Notes under the pieces: model-generated | What the model saw: only the letters and a program-made list of their open reading frames with translations | Told to the model about the DNA's origin: nothing | Databases searched by the model: none | Translations under genes and position numbers: made by a program | Origin: Nostoc sp. LEGE 06077 | GTDB lineage: Bacteria > Cyanobacteriota > Cyanobacteriia > Cyanobacteriales > Nostocaceae | Assembly: GCF_015207705.1 (NCBI RefSeq) | Contig: NZ_JADEWI010000063.1 | Coordinates: 1 to 39,134, forward strand | Direction of reading: 5' to 3' | DNA length: 39,134 bases | Part shown: in pieces, positions 16,703 to 25,109 of the stretch | Layout: each line of letters opens with the position of its first letter | Numbering within the stretch: position 1 is the first letter of the stretch

Positions 16703-16787
16703 GTCGGTAGCTGCGAATTGCCCAGTACAAGGTTTTAAAATAGTGATTAGTTAAACCGTAAATTCTCTTTTATAAATTGTGTAGTTG

Positions 16788-17300
16788 TTATTGGACAGTT
16801 TTTCTGCTGTCTGTAGCTCTTTGTTGAAGTCTGCGAGTAGCGAACCACGTTTGTAAATGGTGACGACAAGCTGATTCTAGTATGCCTCCCAAGACTTGTA
16901 GACGATGATTAGAAGCAGCGCTATCGGGGATATTGAGGACAGTCCGAATTGCGCCAGTTTTTGTATCGTCCACTCCATAGACAAGTCTTCCTAAACGTGA
17001 TTGGACGATCGCACCTGCACACATCGGGCAAGGTTCTAACGTTACATATAAGGTGCATTCATGCAACCGCCAGCTATTTAAATTTTGAGATGCGGCTTTA
17101 ATCGCCACAATTTCCGCGTGGGCGGTGGGGTTTTTGTCCCGTTCTTTGCGGTTTTCACCTTCGGCAATCAAATTTCCACTACTATCAACGATGACAGCAC
17201 CAACCGGAACTTCACCCACATCTCCTGCGGCTTGGGCGATTTCTAAAGCACGACTCATCCATTTTCGGTGTGTCCAATATTCTGGATATTCAATTGACAT
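16788..17300 (-). CDS. tadA: tRNA-specific adenosine deaminase TadA
   Basis: TadA converts adenosine 34 of tRNA-Arg(ACG) to inosine. The zinc-binding motifs are complete: HAE at 61-63 and PCPMC at 90-94 (Cys91, Cys94). Length is 170 residues, normal for the family. The ATG at 17300 starts MSIEYPEYWTHRKWMSRALE, matching the usual N-terminal helix. The C-terminal 20 residues are basic. It is the first gene of a probable two-gene unit with the acyltransferase. Confidence 0.95.
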   Translation of the reverse strand: MSIEYPEYWTHRKWMSRALEIAQAAGDVGEVPVGAVIVDSSGNLIAEGENRKERDKNPTAHAEIVAIKAASQNLNSWRLHECTLYVTLEPCPMCAGAIVQSRLGRLVYGVDDTKTGAIRTVLNIPDSAASNHRLQVLGGILESACRHHLQTWFATRRLQQRATDSRKTVQ

Positions 17301-17532
17301 ATCAAGTCTAATTTAATGGTGGCGTTCGCCCTTGGCCTTGGCGGAGCCATCGCTTTTTGTCTGTGTTTCTGAGTTTTTGACTATAGTTAATATAATGCTG
17401 TATGCAACTTTCTCTCAAATTTAATCCTCAACTCCTTGCCTTGAAGGATGTAATGACAACATATTTAATATGCTGCGATCGCCAAAGACGACACTGTTAA
17501 AATAAAGCCATACTTGATGCCGCATTCATTCT

Positions 17533-18255
17533 ATGACCATCGCTCAAGAAATAAATCCGCAAACAGGCATCTGCCAGGATGTTATATTTCCTCCTAGTGA
17601 TATATACAGTGATGAACCACCTTTGGAAAGCGAATTACATTTAGAGCAAATCATGCTCTTATTGCAATGTTTAAAATGGCTGTGGCGAGAGAGAAATGAT
17701 TTCTATGCGGCGGGAAACTTGACTATTTACTACAGTCCCCATCAACGTAAATCAGAATTTTTCCGAGGCCCAGACTTTTTCGTCGTGTTAGGTTGCGATC
17801 GCCGTAGCCGAAAAAGTTGGGTAGTTTGGGAAGAACATGGAAAGTATCCCAATGTCATTGTTGAAATTCTGTCGCCATCAACAGCCAGTACCGACAAAAA
17901 TTTAAAAAAAACAATTTATCAAGATACTTTCCGCACGCCAGATTATTTTTGGTTCGACCTAGATACGTTAGAACTGGTAGGATTTCATTTATTAGATGGA
18001 GAATATCAACCTCTGCAACCAAATGAACAAGGGCATTTGTGGAGTCAACAATTAGGATTGTATCTGGGTGTGTATGAGGGATTATTACGTTATTTTACAC
18101 CAGATCATCAACTAGTACCCACACTGGAAGAAGCTACACAACAAGCACAACAGCAGGTACAGCAAGCACAGCAACAAGTACAGCAAGCACAACAACAAGC
18201 AGAACGTCTTGCTGCAAAACTGCGGGAGTTAAATATCGATCCCGATACTATTTGA
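17533..18255 (+). CDS. Uma2 family (PD-(D/E)XK-like, DUF820) protein with Q-rich tail
   Basis: The product has 240 residues. The Uma2 core (about 25-195) carries the putative nuclease residues: Asp in FRGPDFFVV, Glu in VIVEILSPST and Lys in TDKNLKK. This family is greatly expanded in cyanobacteria and its biological role is unproven. Residues about 203-223 are three QQAQQQ(V/A) heptads encoded by three 21-bp DNA repeats (18139-18201), predicting a coiled coil that then continues with AERLAAKLRELN. A second Uma2 gene is at 37649. Confidence 0.85.
   Translation: MTIAQEINPQTGICQDVIFPPSDIYSDEPPLESELHLEQIMLLLQCLKWLWRERNDFYAAGNLTIYYSPHQRKSEFFRGPDFFVVLGCDRRSRKSWVVWEEHGKYPNVIVEILSPSTASTDKNLKKTIYQDTFRTPDYFWFDLDTLELVGFHLLDGEYQPLQPNEQGHLWSQQLGLYLGVYEGLLRYFTPDHQLVPTLEEATQQAQQQVQQAQQQVQQAQQQAERLAAKLRELNIDPDTI
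18139..18201 (+). repeat. Three 21-bp coding repeats (QQAQQQV heptads)
   Basis: Units 18139-18159, 18160-18180 and 18181-18201 encode QQAQQQV, QQAQQQV and QQAQQQA with only synonymous or near-synonymous differences. Repeat number could vary between strains and change coiled-coil length in frame. Confidence 0.9.
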
Positions 18256-18273
18256 ATACTTGAGGCATCAGCT

Positions 18274-18324
18274 ATGCAAAATCTCATCAGAATTACCCGT
18301 AATCCAGAGGTGATGAGTAGCTAA
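18274..18324 (+). pseudogene. Possible relic of a DUF433-type antitoxin N-terminus
   Basis: The short frame MQNLIRITRNPEVMSS then stop resembles the start of DUF433 proteins, which commonly open with an RIT.NP.VM block followed by G-KPCIRG. The continuation is lost here. The match is short and by recollection only. Confidence 0.25.
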
Positions 18325-18451
18325 ATTAGACACACACTCTTTTTCTATACTCAAGACTGCTTAGAGCTTAACCGAAGCGTATTGAAAGTGTCGTTGCGAT
18401 CGCAGTAGCAACAGCAGTCAAGCTCACAATTATCATAAATCTACTACAAAT

Positions 18452-18479
18452 AAAAAAGGGCAGGTAATTTACCCACCCT
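18452..18479 (-). terminator. Rho-independent terminator of tkt
   Basis: On the minus strand GGGTGGGTA pairs with TACCTGCCC (two G-U wobbles, 3-base loop) and runs straight into T6. It lies 33 bases after the tkt stop. Confidence 0.87.
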
Positions 18480-18511
18480 ATCAAATTCAGAGAATATGTT
18501 GGCTGTTGCGA

Positions 18512-20524
18512 TTAACCCAACAATTGTTTAGCCTTAGCTAATACATTATCAACACTAAAGCCAAACTTCTCTAAACAAACGCCACCAGGAGCCGAAGCGC
18601 CGAAGCGGTCAATAGTTACAGTATCGCCTTCAGAACCAATATACTTGTGCCAGCCGAAACTAGAAGCAGCTTCTACAGCTAAACGCTTGGTGACAGCTTT
18701 AGGTAGAACAGATTCTTTGTAAGCTGCATCTTGAGATTCAAACAGATCCCAAGCGGATAAGGATACAACACGAACTTTCTTACCTTCGGCTGCTAGTTTC
18801 TCCGCGGCGGTGACAGCGAGGCTCAATTCTGAACCAGTACCAATGATAATTAGCTCTGGTGTACCTTCAGAATCGACAACAGTGTATCCACCTTTAGCGA
18901 CACCCTCAATGGATGTACCTGCCAAGTTAGGGACATTTTGGCGAGTGAACGCCAATAAAGTAGGAGCATTGTTCTTAGCTCTTTCGATTGCTACTTTATA
19001 AGCACCAGAGGTTTCGTTTCCATCGGCGGGACGAATCACTGTCAAGTTAGGAATAGCCCGCAAGGAAGCTACGGTTTCGATTGGTTGGTGGGTGGGGCCA
19101 TCTTCACCTTGACCGATAGAATCGTGAGTCATTACCCAAATCGACCCAGCTTGAGACAAGGCGGATAAGCGAATGGCAGCCCGCATATAGTCGGTGAAGA
19201 TGAGGAAGGTAGCACCGTAGGGAATTAATCCCGAACCATGCAAGGCAATACCATTACAGATTGCGCCCATTGCGTGTTCCCGCACACCAAAGTGGATGTT
19301 GGGGTTTTGGTAGTGTCCTTTTTGGAAGTCGCCCTTACCCTTGATTTCTGTCAAGTTAGAGTGAGTTAAGTCAGCGGAACCACCAATGAGTTCAGGTAAA
19401 ACCGCAGCTATTTTGTTAAGGCAGGTTTCTGAGTGCTTACGGGTAGGTAAGCCTTTGTCTTCAGGGGTGTAGGTGGGTAGTACTTTATCCCAACCGTCAG
19501 CCACTTTGCCACTCAGATAACGCTCGAATTCAGCTGCTTCTTGGGCATATTTAGCTTTGTAGTCAGAAAATGCCTTATTCCATTCAGTTTCGTAGCCTGC
19601 ACCGCGTTCTACGGCTTTGCGGGTGTGGTTGAGAACGTCTTGAGGGATATCAAACGGTTCGTGTTCCCAACCCAAATTTTTGCGGGTTAATGCTACTTCA
19701 TCTCCACCCAAAGCTGCACCGTGAATTCCCGCGGTGTTGGCTTTGTTAGGGGAACCATAACCAATAGTTGTTGTCACCTTAATGAAAGAAGGCTTATCAG
19801 TGACAGCTTTTGCTTCTTCAATAGCTTTGTGAATTGCGGTTAAATCAGTGTTGCCATCTTGAACGTGCAAGACGTGCCAGCCATAGGCTTCAAAACGCTT
19901 AGAAACATCTTCTGTGAATGCCACATCTGTAGAACCATCGATGGAGATGTGGTTGTCATCATATAGAGCAATGAGTTTACCTAATCCCAAGTGTCCTGCA
20001 AAAGAAGCTGCTTCACCAGAAACACCTTCCATGTTGCAACCATCACCAAGAATTACATAAGTGTAATGGTCGACAATTTTGGCATCGGGTTTGTTGAATT
20101 TAGCTGCTAAATGAGCTTCCGCTATGGCCAAACCGACTGCGTTGGCAATACCTTGTCCTAAAGGCCCGGTGGTAACTTCTACCCCAGCGGTCATAAAGTT
20201 TTCCGGGTGTCCAGGGGTTTTGGATTCCCACTGACGAAATTGCTTGATATCTTCGATGGTTACACTGTCGTAGCCTGTCAGGTAGAGCAGCGCATACTGC
20301 AACATAGAACCATGACCAGCAGATAAGACAAAGCGATCGCGGTTAAACCACTTGGGATTTTTGGGGTTATACCGCATAAAGCGATCCCATAGCACAAATG
20401 CCATTGGAGCAGCGCCCATCGGCAGCCCTGGGTGTCCCGATTTTGCCTTTTCTATAGCGTCGACAGCCAAGAAGCGGATTGAGTTAATACACAGTTCTTC
20501 GAGGGATTGGGTTGCAACAGCCAT
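18512..20524 (-). CDS. tkt: Transketolase
   Basis: This 670-residue, full-length ThDP enzyme of the Calvin cycle and pentose phosphate pathway transfers two-carbon units between ketose and aldose phosphates. Signatures are SGHPGLPMG near residue 29, [12 protein letters not shown] near 65, the ThDP motif GDGCNMEG through YDDN (about 158-192), and the transketolase block [15 protein letters not shown] (about 463-477). It is cytoplasmic and homodimeric by family. It is last in the acpP-fabF-tkt run, 290 bases downstream of fabF, with its own terminator. A separate, divergent ThDP enzyme of the phosphoketolase type is encoded at 33302. Confidence 0.97.
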   Translation of the reverse strand: MAVATQSLEELCINSIRFLAVDAIEKAKSGHPGLPMGAAPMAFVLWDRFMRYNPKNPKWFNRDRFVLSAGHGSMLQYALLYLTGYDSVTIEDIKQFRQWESKTPGHPENFMTAGVEVTTGPLGQGIANAVGLAIAEAHLAAKFNKPDAKIVDHYTYVILGDGCNMEGVSGEAASFAGHLGLGKLIALYDDNHISIDGSTDVAFTEDVSKRFEAYGWHVLHVQDGNTDLTAIHKAIEEAKAVTDKPSFIKVTTTIGYGSPNKANTAGIHGAALGGDEVALTRKNLGWEHEPFDIPQDVLNHTRKAVERGAGYETEWNKAFSDYKAKYAQEAAEFERYLSGKVADGWDKVLPTYTPEDKGLPTRKHSETCLNKIAAVLPELIGGSADLTHSNLTEIKGKGDFQKGHYQNPNIHFGVREHAMGAICNGIALHGSGLIPYGATFLIFTDYMRAAIRLSALSQAGSIWVMTHDSIGQGEDGPTHQPIETVASLRAIPNLTVIRPADGNETSGAYKVAIERAKNNAPTLLAFTRQNVPNLAGTSIEGVAKGGYTVVDSEGTPELIIIGTGSELSLAVTAAEKLAAEGKKVRVVSLSAWDLFESQDAAYKESVLPKAVTKRLAVEAASSFGWHKYIGSEGDTVTIDRFGASAPGGVCLEKFGFSVDNVLAKAKQLLG

Positions 20525-20783
20525 AATAAGATTGTTTTTAACGACGGGTTAGCACTCTACGAGCTTCTCATTTACCGGGGTTCTTCGATTCCCCTACAAT
20601 ATCCTCATCATCCCATTCCCGATTGGCGATGGACAAGCGGGATCTTCTGAGTTTCTGGTAACTAATCAAGCTAAGAATTTGGTCATGCTGAACCCTTGGT
20701 TCAGCTGGGAATGATATCTATAATACTTTTGTCTGGTGCATCTGAGGAAAAGTATAAGTGTGAAGTCTGAATCCTACACTTGT

Positions 20784-20818
20784 TACTCAGCACTCGTTAC
20801 TCAGCACTCAGCACTCAG
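20784..20818. repeat. Tandem heptamers (YACTCAG) at the fabF stop
   Basis: Five consecutive 7-mers (TACTCAG, CACTCGT, TACTCAG, CACTCAG, CACTCAG) lie directly after fabF; the fabF stop codon (complement of 20815-20817) falls inside the last one. Related clusters occur at 22099-22115, 22172-22199 and 22768-22798. Confidence 0.88.
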
Positions 20819-22062
20819 TACTTCTTGAAGACCAGGGTGACATTATGGCCACCAAAGCCAAAAGAATTAGATAAAGCAACTTCAATTTTTTGGGCGCGGC
20901 TGGTGTGCGGCACATAATCTAAGTCACACGCAGCATCAGGACTTTCGAGATTGATGGTTGGGGGAATTTGCTCGTTAGCGATCGCCAACACGGTGGCTAC
21001 GGCTTCAATACCACCAGAACCACCCAACAAGTGACCTGTCATTGATTTCGTTGAGCTAACTGCTGTTTTATAAGCATGGTCGCCCAAGGCTGTTTTAATT
21101 GCAGAAGTTTCGTTGGAATCGTTAGCTGGGGTACTAGTGCCATGAGCGTTGATGTAGGTAACTTGTTCTGGGGTAATACCTGCATCTTTGAGCGCTAGTT
21201 GAATGGCTCTAGCTGCACCTTCTCCGCCGGGAACTGGAGATGTTATGTGGTAAGCATCACAGGTCATGGCATAGCCAACCATTTCCCCATATATACGTGC
21301 GCCACGACTGAGAGCGTGTTGCAGTTCTTCGAGAATTAAAATTCCCGCACCTTCACCCATGACAAATCCATCGCGATCGCGGTCAAAGGGACGGCAAGCA
21401 TGAGCCGGATCATCATTGCGGAAAGAAAGGGCTTTACAAGCGGCAAATCCAGCTACAGATAAGGGTGTAATTGCTGCTTCACAACCACCGCAAATCATGG
21501 CTTGGGCGTACCCTCCTTGAATCAGGCGAAAAGCATCGCCGATGGCGTTGGAACCTGCGGCGCAAGCAGTCACAGTACAATTGTTTGGCCCTTTAGCACC
21601 GGTGTGAATTGCTGTGAGTCCAGCTGCCATATTGGCAATCATCATCGGAATCATAAAGGGACTACAACGATCAGCGCCACGGTTCAGGTAGACTGTTTGC
21701 TGGTCTTCCAATACCTTAATGCCGCCAATCCCTGAACCAATGATTACTCCTATCTGTTCAGCGTTTAGCTCATTAATTACTAATTTTGCGTCAGCCAGTG
21801 CCTGTTTTGCTGCTGAAACCCCAAATTGCGAAAACCGATCCATCCGCTTAACTTCTTTGCGCTCTAGATAATCGTGTGGATCGAAGTTCTTCACTTCACC
21901 AGCAATGCGGCAATCATGGCTTGACGCATCAAAATGTGTGATGTAGTCAATGCCATTGCGGCCGCTAATCAATCCTTCCCAATATTCATCTGGTGTGTTG
22001 CCAATGGGTGTAATCGCGCCAACACCAGTTACGACAACGCGTTTACGTATATAATCTGTCAT
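20815..22062 (-). CDS. fabF: Beta-ketoacyl-ACP synthase II
   Basis: The 415-residue condensing enzyme of type II fatty-acid synthesis elongates acyl-ACP with malonyl-ACP. The Cys-His-His triad is complete: Cys167 (TACAAGSNAIG), His307 (NAHGTST) and His344 (STKSMTGHLLGG). Length is typical. acpP is 144 bases upstream on the same strand, with heptamer repeats in the gap, and tkt follows. The acpP-fabF-tkt order is common in cyanobacteria. The stop codon is provided by an intergenic heptamer repeat. Confidence 0.97.
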   Translation of the reverse strand: MTDYIRKRVVVTGVGAITPIGNTPDEYWEGLISGRNGIDYITHFDASSHDCRIAGEVKNFDPHDYLERKEVKRMDRFSQFGVSAAKQALADAKLVINELNAEQIGVIIGSGIGGIKVLEDQQTVYLNRGADRCSPFMIPMMIANMAAGLTAIHTGAKGPNNCTVTACAAGSNAIGDAFRLIQGGYAQAMICGGCEAAITPLSVAGFAACKALSFRNDDPAHACRPFDRDRDGFVMGEGAGILILEELQHALSRGARIYGEMVGYAMTCDAYHITSPVPGGEGAARAIQLALKDAGITPEQVTYINAHGTSTPANDSNETSAIKTALGDHAYKTAVSSTKSMTGHLLGGSGGIEAVATVLAIANEQIPPTINLESPDAACDLDYVPHTSRAQKIEVALSNSFGFGGHNVTLVFKKY

Positions 22063-22098
22063 GACTCAGTTAAAGGTAGCGAGAAAGCTGCAAATTTA

Positions 22099-22199
22099 AG
22101 TGCTGAGTGCTGAGTTTGTAAGTAGAAAGACTAAGTGAAAAAGATCGAAAAACAAATTCTTGACTCTTGACTACTCAGCACTCACTACTCATCACTCAG
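22099..22199. repeat. Opposed CTGAGTG/CACTCAG heptamer clusters in the acpP-fabF gap
   Basis: AGTGCTGAGTGCTGAGT (22099-22115) and a cluster of ACTCAGC/ACTACTC/ATCACTCAG units (22172-22199) face each other. They can pair as a long, imperfect stem in the acpP-fabF transcript and could weaken read-through or stabilise the acpP message. Confidence 0.75.
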
Positions 22200-22206
22200 A
22201 ACTTTC

Positions 22207-22458
22207 TTAGGCGGATGCGGCAACTTGCTTTTCAATGTAATTAACCGCATCTTGGACTGTCAAAATTTTCTCGGCGGCTTCATCAGGAATTTCGATCTCG
22301 AATTCTTCTTCAAAAGCCATCACTAGTTCGACGAGATCTAGGGAATCAGCACCTAGGTCATCAATAAAATTAGAGTTTGGAGTAATCTTTTCTGCTTCCA
22401 CACTCAGTTGATCGGCAACGTTTTTCTTGACCTTTTCAAAAGTTTCGTTTTGGCTCAT
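22207..22458 (-). CDS. acpP: Acyl carrier protein
   Basis: This 83-residue acidic protein carries the growing acyl chain on a phosphopantetheine attached to Ser39 in the [12 protein letters not shown] motif. The four-helix ACP pattern is complete and the length normal; the first nine residues are a short polar extension (MSQNETFEK). It is the first gene of the acpP-fabF run. Its promoter should lie in 22459-22787. Confidence 0.97.
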   Translation of the reverse strand: MSQNETFEKVKKNVADQLSVEAEKITPNSNFIDDLGADSLDLVELVMAFEEEFEIEIPDEAAEKILTVQDAVNYIEKQVAASA

Positions 22459-22841
22459 ACAATAAAATTCCTTGACCAGTTGCTATTAGCCGCTCTTGAT
22501 GAGTGACATGGTTTTTGAGCATATACATCTTATCGGAAAGCGCGATCGCCCGTATACTACCGAAGTGTTTTCTTCTAGAAAACTTGCTCCCTAGCCCCCT
22601 AGGGAAGATCTGGTACTATGTTAATTTCAGCGATCGCATACACTGTATAAATGCTTCTACTTATTAATTGTTACTATTTTTTTGGCTAATGTCCAAATAA
22701 ATTCCTAGTGCTGATTACTGAGGAGCCTGCCGCGTGGGCGGCTCTGCCGACTTGAGCGGACTGGCGTTGCTGAGTAGTAAGTGCTGAGTGCTGAGTAACA
22801 ATACTAACTCCCTGCCCTTAGTCCCTAGCCCCTATTATTTT
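22459..22841. other. Divergent spacer between acpP and the HdrB-like gene
   Basis: It holds HIP1-like GCGATCGC sites and, at 22768-22798, heptamers of the CTGAGTG family. The open frame of the HdrB-like gene extends into these repeats, but they are not judged coding. A GTA...TAC pair near 22648 has a 10-base centre and so does not fit NtcA. Confidence 0.6.
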
Positions 22842-23747
22842 ATGGTATCTCAAACGCTTAAATATGCTTACTTTCCTGGCTGTGTTGCCCAAGGTGCTTG
22901 TCGAGAACTTTATCAGTCTACGCAAGCTCTTACCCAAGCGTTGGGTATTGAATTGATTGAACTCAAAAAAGCTGCTTGCTGTGGTTCTGGCACGTTTAAA
23001 GAAGATTCGCAGTTACTAGAAGATACTGTCAACGCCAGAAATATTGCCCTAGCCGAAGCCTTAAATCTACCTTTACTCACTCATTGTAGTACCTGTCAAG
23101 GTGTGATTGGTCACGTTAATGAACGTCTAAAAGATTGTCAAAACAGCAACCCAACCTATGTTGAGCAAGTTAATGGCTTACTCAAAAAGGAGAACTGTTC
23201 GCCTTACCAAGGTAGTACAGAAGTTCAACATCTGCTTTATGCTTTGGTAAAAGATTATGGCTTGGCAGAAATTACTAACCGCGTTACTCGTAAATTAACT
23301 AATTTAAAATGTGCGGCTTTTTACGGGTGTTATCTACTACGCGGTCAAAAGACTATGCTATTAGATGATCCTTTCCAACCTGAAGCAATGGAAAATGTCT
23401 TTCTGGCTGTGGGTGCAACACCAATTTATTATCGTGGTCGCACTCAATGTTGTGGCTGGCCATTGGCAAGTTACGCCACTACCGAATCATTTAAAATGGC
23501 TGGAATGCACATTCAAGAAGCTTTAGCAAATGGTGCTGATTGTTTAGTTACCCCTTGTCCTTTGTGCCATTTAAATTTAGATTCTCGTCAACCAGAAGTC
23601 GAAAAAGTAATTGGGCAGAAGCTAGGTTTGCCAGTGTTACATTTACCGCAGTTGATTGCTTTAGCGTTGGGAATTAGCCCTCAAGAGCTTGGTTTAGATA
23701 GGCATATTGTTTCGACAAAACCAGTGTTAGAAAAATTGGGAATATAG
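22842..23747 (+). CDS. HdrB-like iron-sulfur/CCG-domain protein
   Basis: The product has 301 residues from the ATG at 22842 (MVSQTLKYAYFPGC). Two cysteine-rich CCG domains are visible. The first has Cys14, the CCGSG pair Cys46-Cys47 and CSTC at 82-85; the second has FYGC, QCCGW and CPLC. This is the layout of heterodisulfide reductase subunit B and of SdhE-type succinate dehydrogenase subunits, where each domain can hold an unusual 4Fe-4S cluster. No HdrA, HdrC or sdhAB gene is adjacent, so its partner is unknown. A longer GTG start at 22788 lies inside heptamer repeats and is rejected. Confidence 0.85.
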   Translation: MVSQTLKYAYFPGCVAQGACRELYQSTQALTQALGIELIELKKAACCGSGTFKEDSQLLEDTVNARNIALAEALNLPLLTHCSTCQGVIGHVNERLKDCQNSNPTYVEQVNGLLKKENCSPYQGSTEVQHLLYALVKDYGLAEITNRVTRKLTNLKCAAFYGCYLLRGQKTMLLDDPFQPEAMENVFLAVGATPIYYRGRTQCCGWPLASYATTESFKMAGMHIQEALANGADCLVTPCPLCHLNLDSRQPEVEKVIGQKLGLPVLHLPQLIALALGISPQELGLDRHIVSTKPVLEKLGI

Positions 23748-23766
23748 ATATAAAAAGTAAAAAGGC

Positions 23767-23812
23767 AAAAGTAAAAAGGTAAAATTTTTTTTACTTTTAC
23801 CTTTTTATTTTT
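23767..23812. terminator. A/T-rich hairpin between convergent genes
   Basis: AAAAGTAAAAAGGTAAAA (23767-23784) pairs with TTTTACCTTTTTATTTTT (23795-23812) with about one mismatch. It lies between the HdrB-like gene and lpxD, which point at each other, and would work as a bidirectional terminator. Confidence 0.75.
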
Positions 23813-23823
23813 CACTTTTGATT

Positions 23824-24858
23824 TTATTGACGTTGCCAGCGTTTGAAGGCTTGATACATCTCTGGCAGACGACTAGTAATAGCACTTACCTTGAGATAGA
23901 CTTTGTGGGGCATAGCTGGTGTACCGGAAACAATTTCTTTGGCAGGGACATCGCTGTGAATACCAGTTTGGGCAGAAGCGATCGCCCCATCCCCGATTTT
24001 AACTTGATTGGCAATTCCCACTTGACCCGCCAGAATTACGCGATTACCAACTTTGACACCGCCAGCCATCCCGGCTTGACCAGCGATCGCACAACCCATC
24101 CCAATTTGGCTACCATGACCAATCTGCACTAAGTTATCAATTACTGTGTTGCGTCCAATGCGTGTCTCTCCAACGGCTGGACGGTCAACAGCCGTGTTAC
24201 AGCCAATTTCTACGCCATCTTCTAAGACTGTGTAGCCTGATTGCTCCATTTTGAACCAACCAGTCCGGGTAGGTACGAAGCCAAAACCTTCTGCACCAAT
24301 GACAGCACCACTGTGAACAACGCAATTGGCACCAATTTGGCTGCGTTCGTGAATTGTGCAATTTGCGTGTAAGGTAGTGCGATCGCCAATTTTCACATCG
24401 GGATAAATCACTACATTGGGATGAATCACTGCATGATTGCCAATCTCTACTCTTTCTTGCACTACAGCATGAGGGCCAATATAAACATCAATGCCAATTT
24501 TGGCTGTGGGATGAATTACAGCAGTTGGATGAATTTCTGGATTAGGACGATATGGTTGATAAAAAATAGTCAGGACTTTGGCAAATAAAAGTTTTGGTTC
24601 CTTTGTGCTTACCCAAGGAATACCCCGTTCTTGTGCTTGAGTCTGTAAGGTTTGATCTTCTGGCAAAATTAAAGCACTTGCGCCTGTCTGACTAATTAAA
24701 GATGTAAATTTGCCGCCTTCTACATAACTTATAGTCCCAGTTGTGGCTTCATCAACAGCCGCTACCCCAGTGATGTCTATGTCTTGGGCTGGGTTAGTTG
24801 TCAGACTGTTATTAGTGGTAATGTCCCCAAATTGGCGGATGATTTCGCTGAATTTCAT
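23824..24858 (-). CDS. lpxD: UDP-3-O-(3-hydroxyacyl)glucosamine N-acyltransferase
   Basis: LpxD adds the second hydroxyacyl chain in lipid A synthesis, using acyl-ACP. The protein has 344 residues from the ATG at 24858 (MKFSEIIRQFGD), an N-terminal uridine-binding domain (1-100) and a left-handed beta-helix of hexapeptide repeats (about 105-315). GAEGFGF is at 188-194 and the catalytic His248 is in LVQIGHGSQIG. An upstream in-frame ATG at 24912 would add 18 residues without family match. Cyanobacteria of this group often keep lpxD-like genes although their lipid A is atypical. No other lpx gene is in view. Confidence 0.93.
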   Translation of the reverse strand: MKFSEIIRQFGDITTNNSLTTNPAQDIDITGVAAVDEATTGTISYVEGGKFTSLISQTGASALILPEDQTLQTQAQERGIPWVSTKEPKLLFAKVLTIFYQPYRPNPEIHPTAVIHPTAKIGIDVYIGPHAVVQERVEIGNHAVIHPNVVIYPDVKIGDRTTLHANCTIHERSQIGANCVVHSGAVIGAEGFGFVPTRTGWFKMEQSGYTVLEDGVEIGCNTAVDRPAVGETRIGRNTVIDNLVQIGHGSQIGMGCAIAGQAGMAGGVKVGNRVILAGQVGIANQVKIGDGAIASAQTGIHSDVPAKEIVSGTPAMPHKVYLKVSAITSRLPEMYQAFKRWQRQ

Positions 24859-25109
24859 TTTTAGGTTGATTGAAAATTCATCAAAGGCAAGATTATTGTC
24901 CCTCTTTATCAACCCAGAATTCAGAAGTCAAACAATTTTAGAGTTTAGATTTTGGACTGATTCTATGGTGAAACATAGGTTTGTATAGCACTAGCCCAGG
25001 TAGTGAGGACATTGGCAAAGGATAAAACTACTATTGATCAGCAAAAAAATAGGGGATCTATATCCCCCATTTATTAATTTCGAATTCTGGATTGTGAATT
25101 CTGCATTCT

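Noticed and set aside
22788-22841. GTG start of the HdrB-like gene
   Set aside because: The added 18 codons lie partly in CTGAGTG heptamer repeats; the family N-terminus (YFPGC) fits the ATG at 22842.
24859-24912. Longer N-terminus of LpxD
   Set aside because: The usual LpxD start MKFSEI is at 24858; the extra 18 residues have no counterpart in the family.
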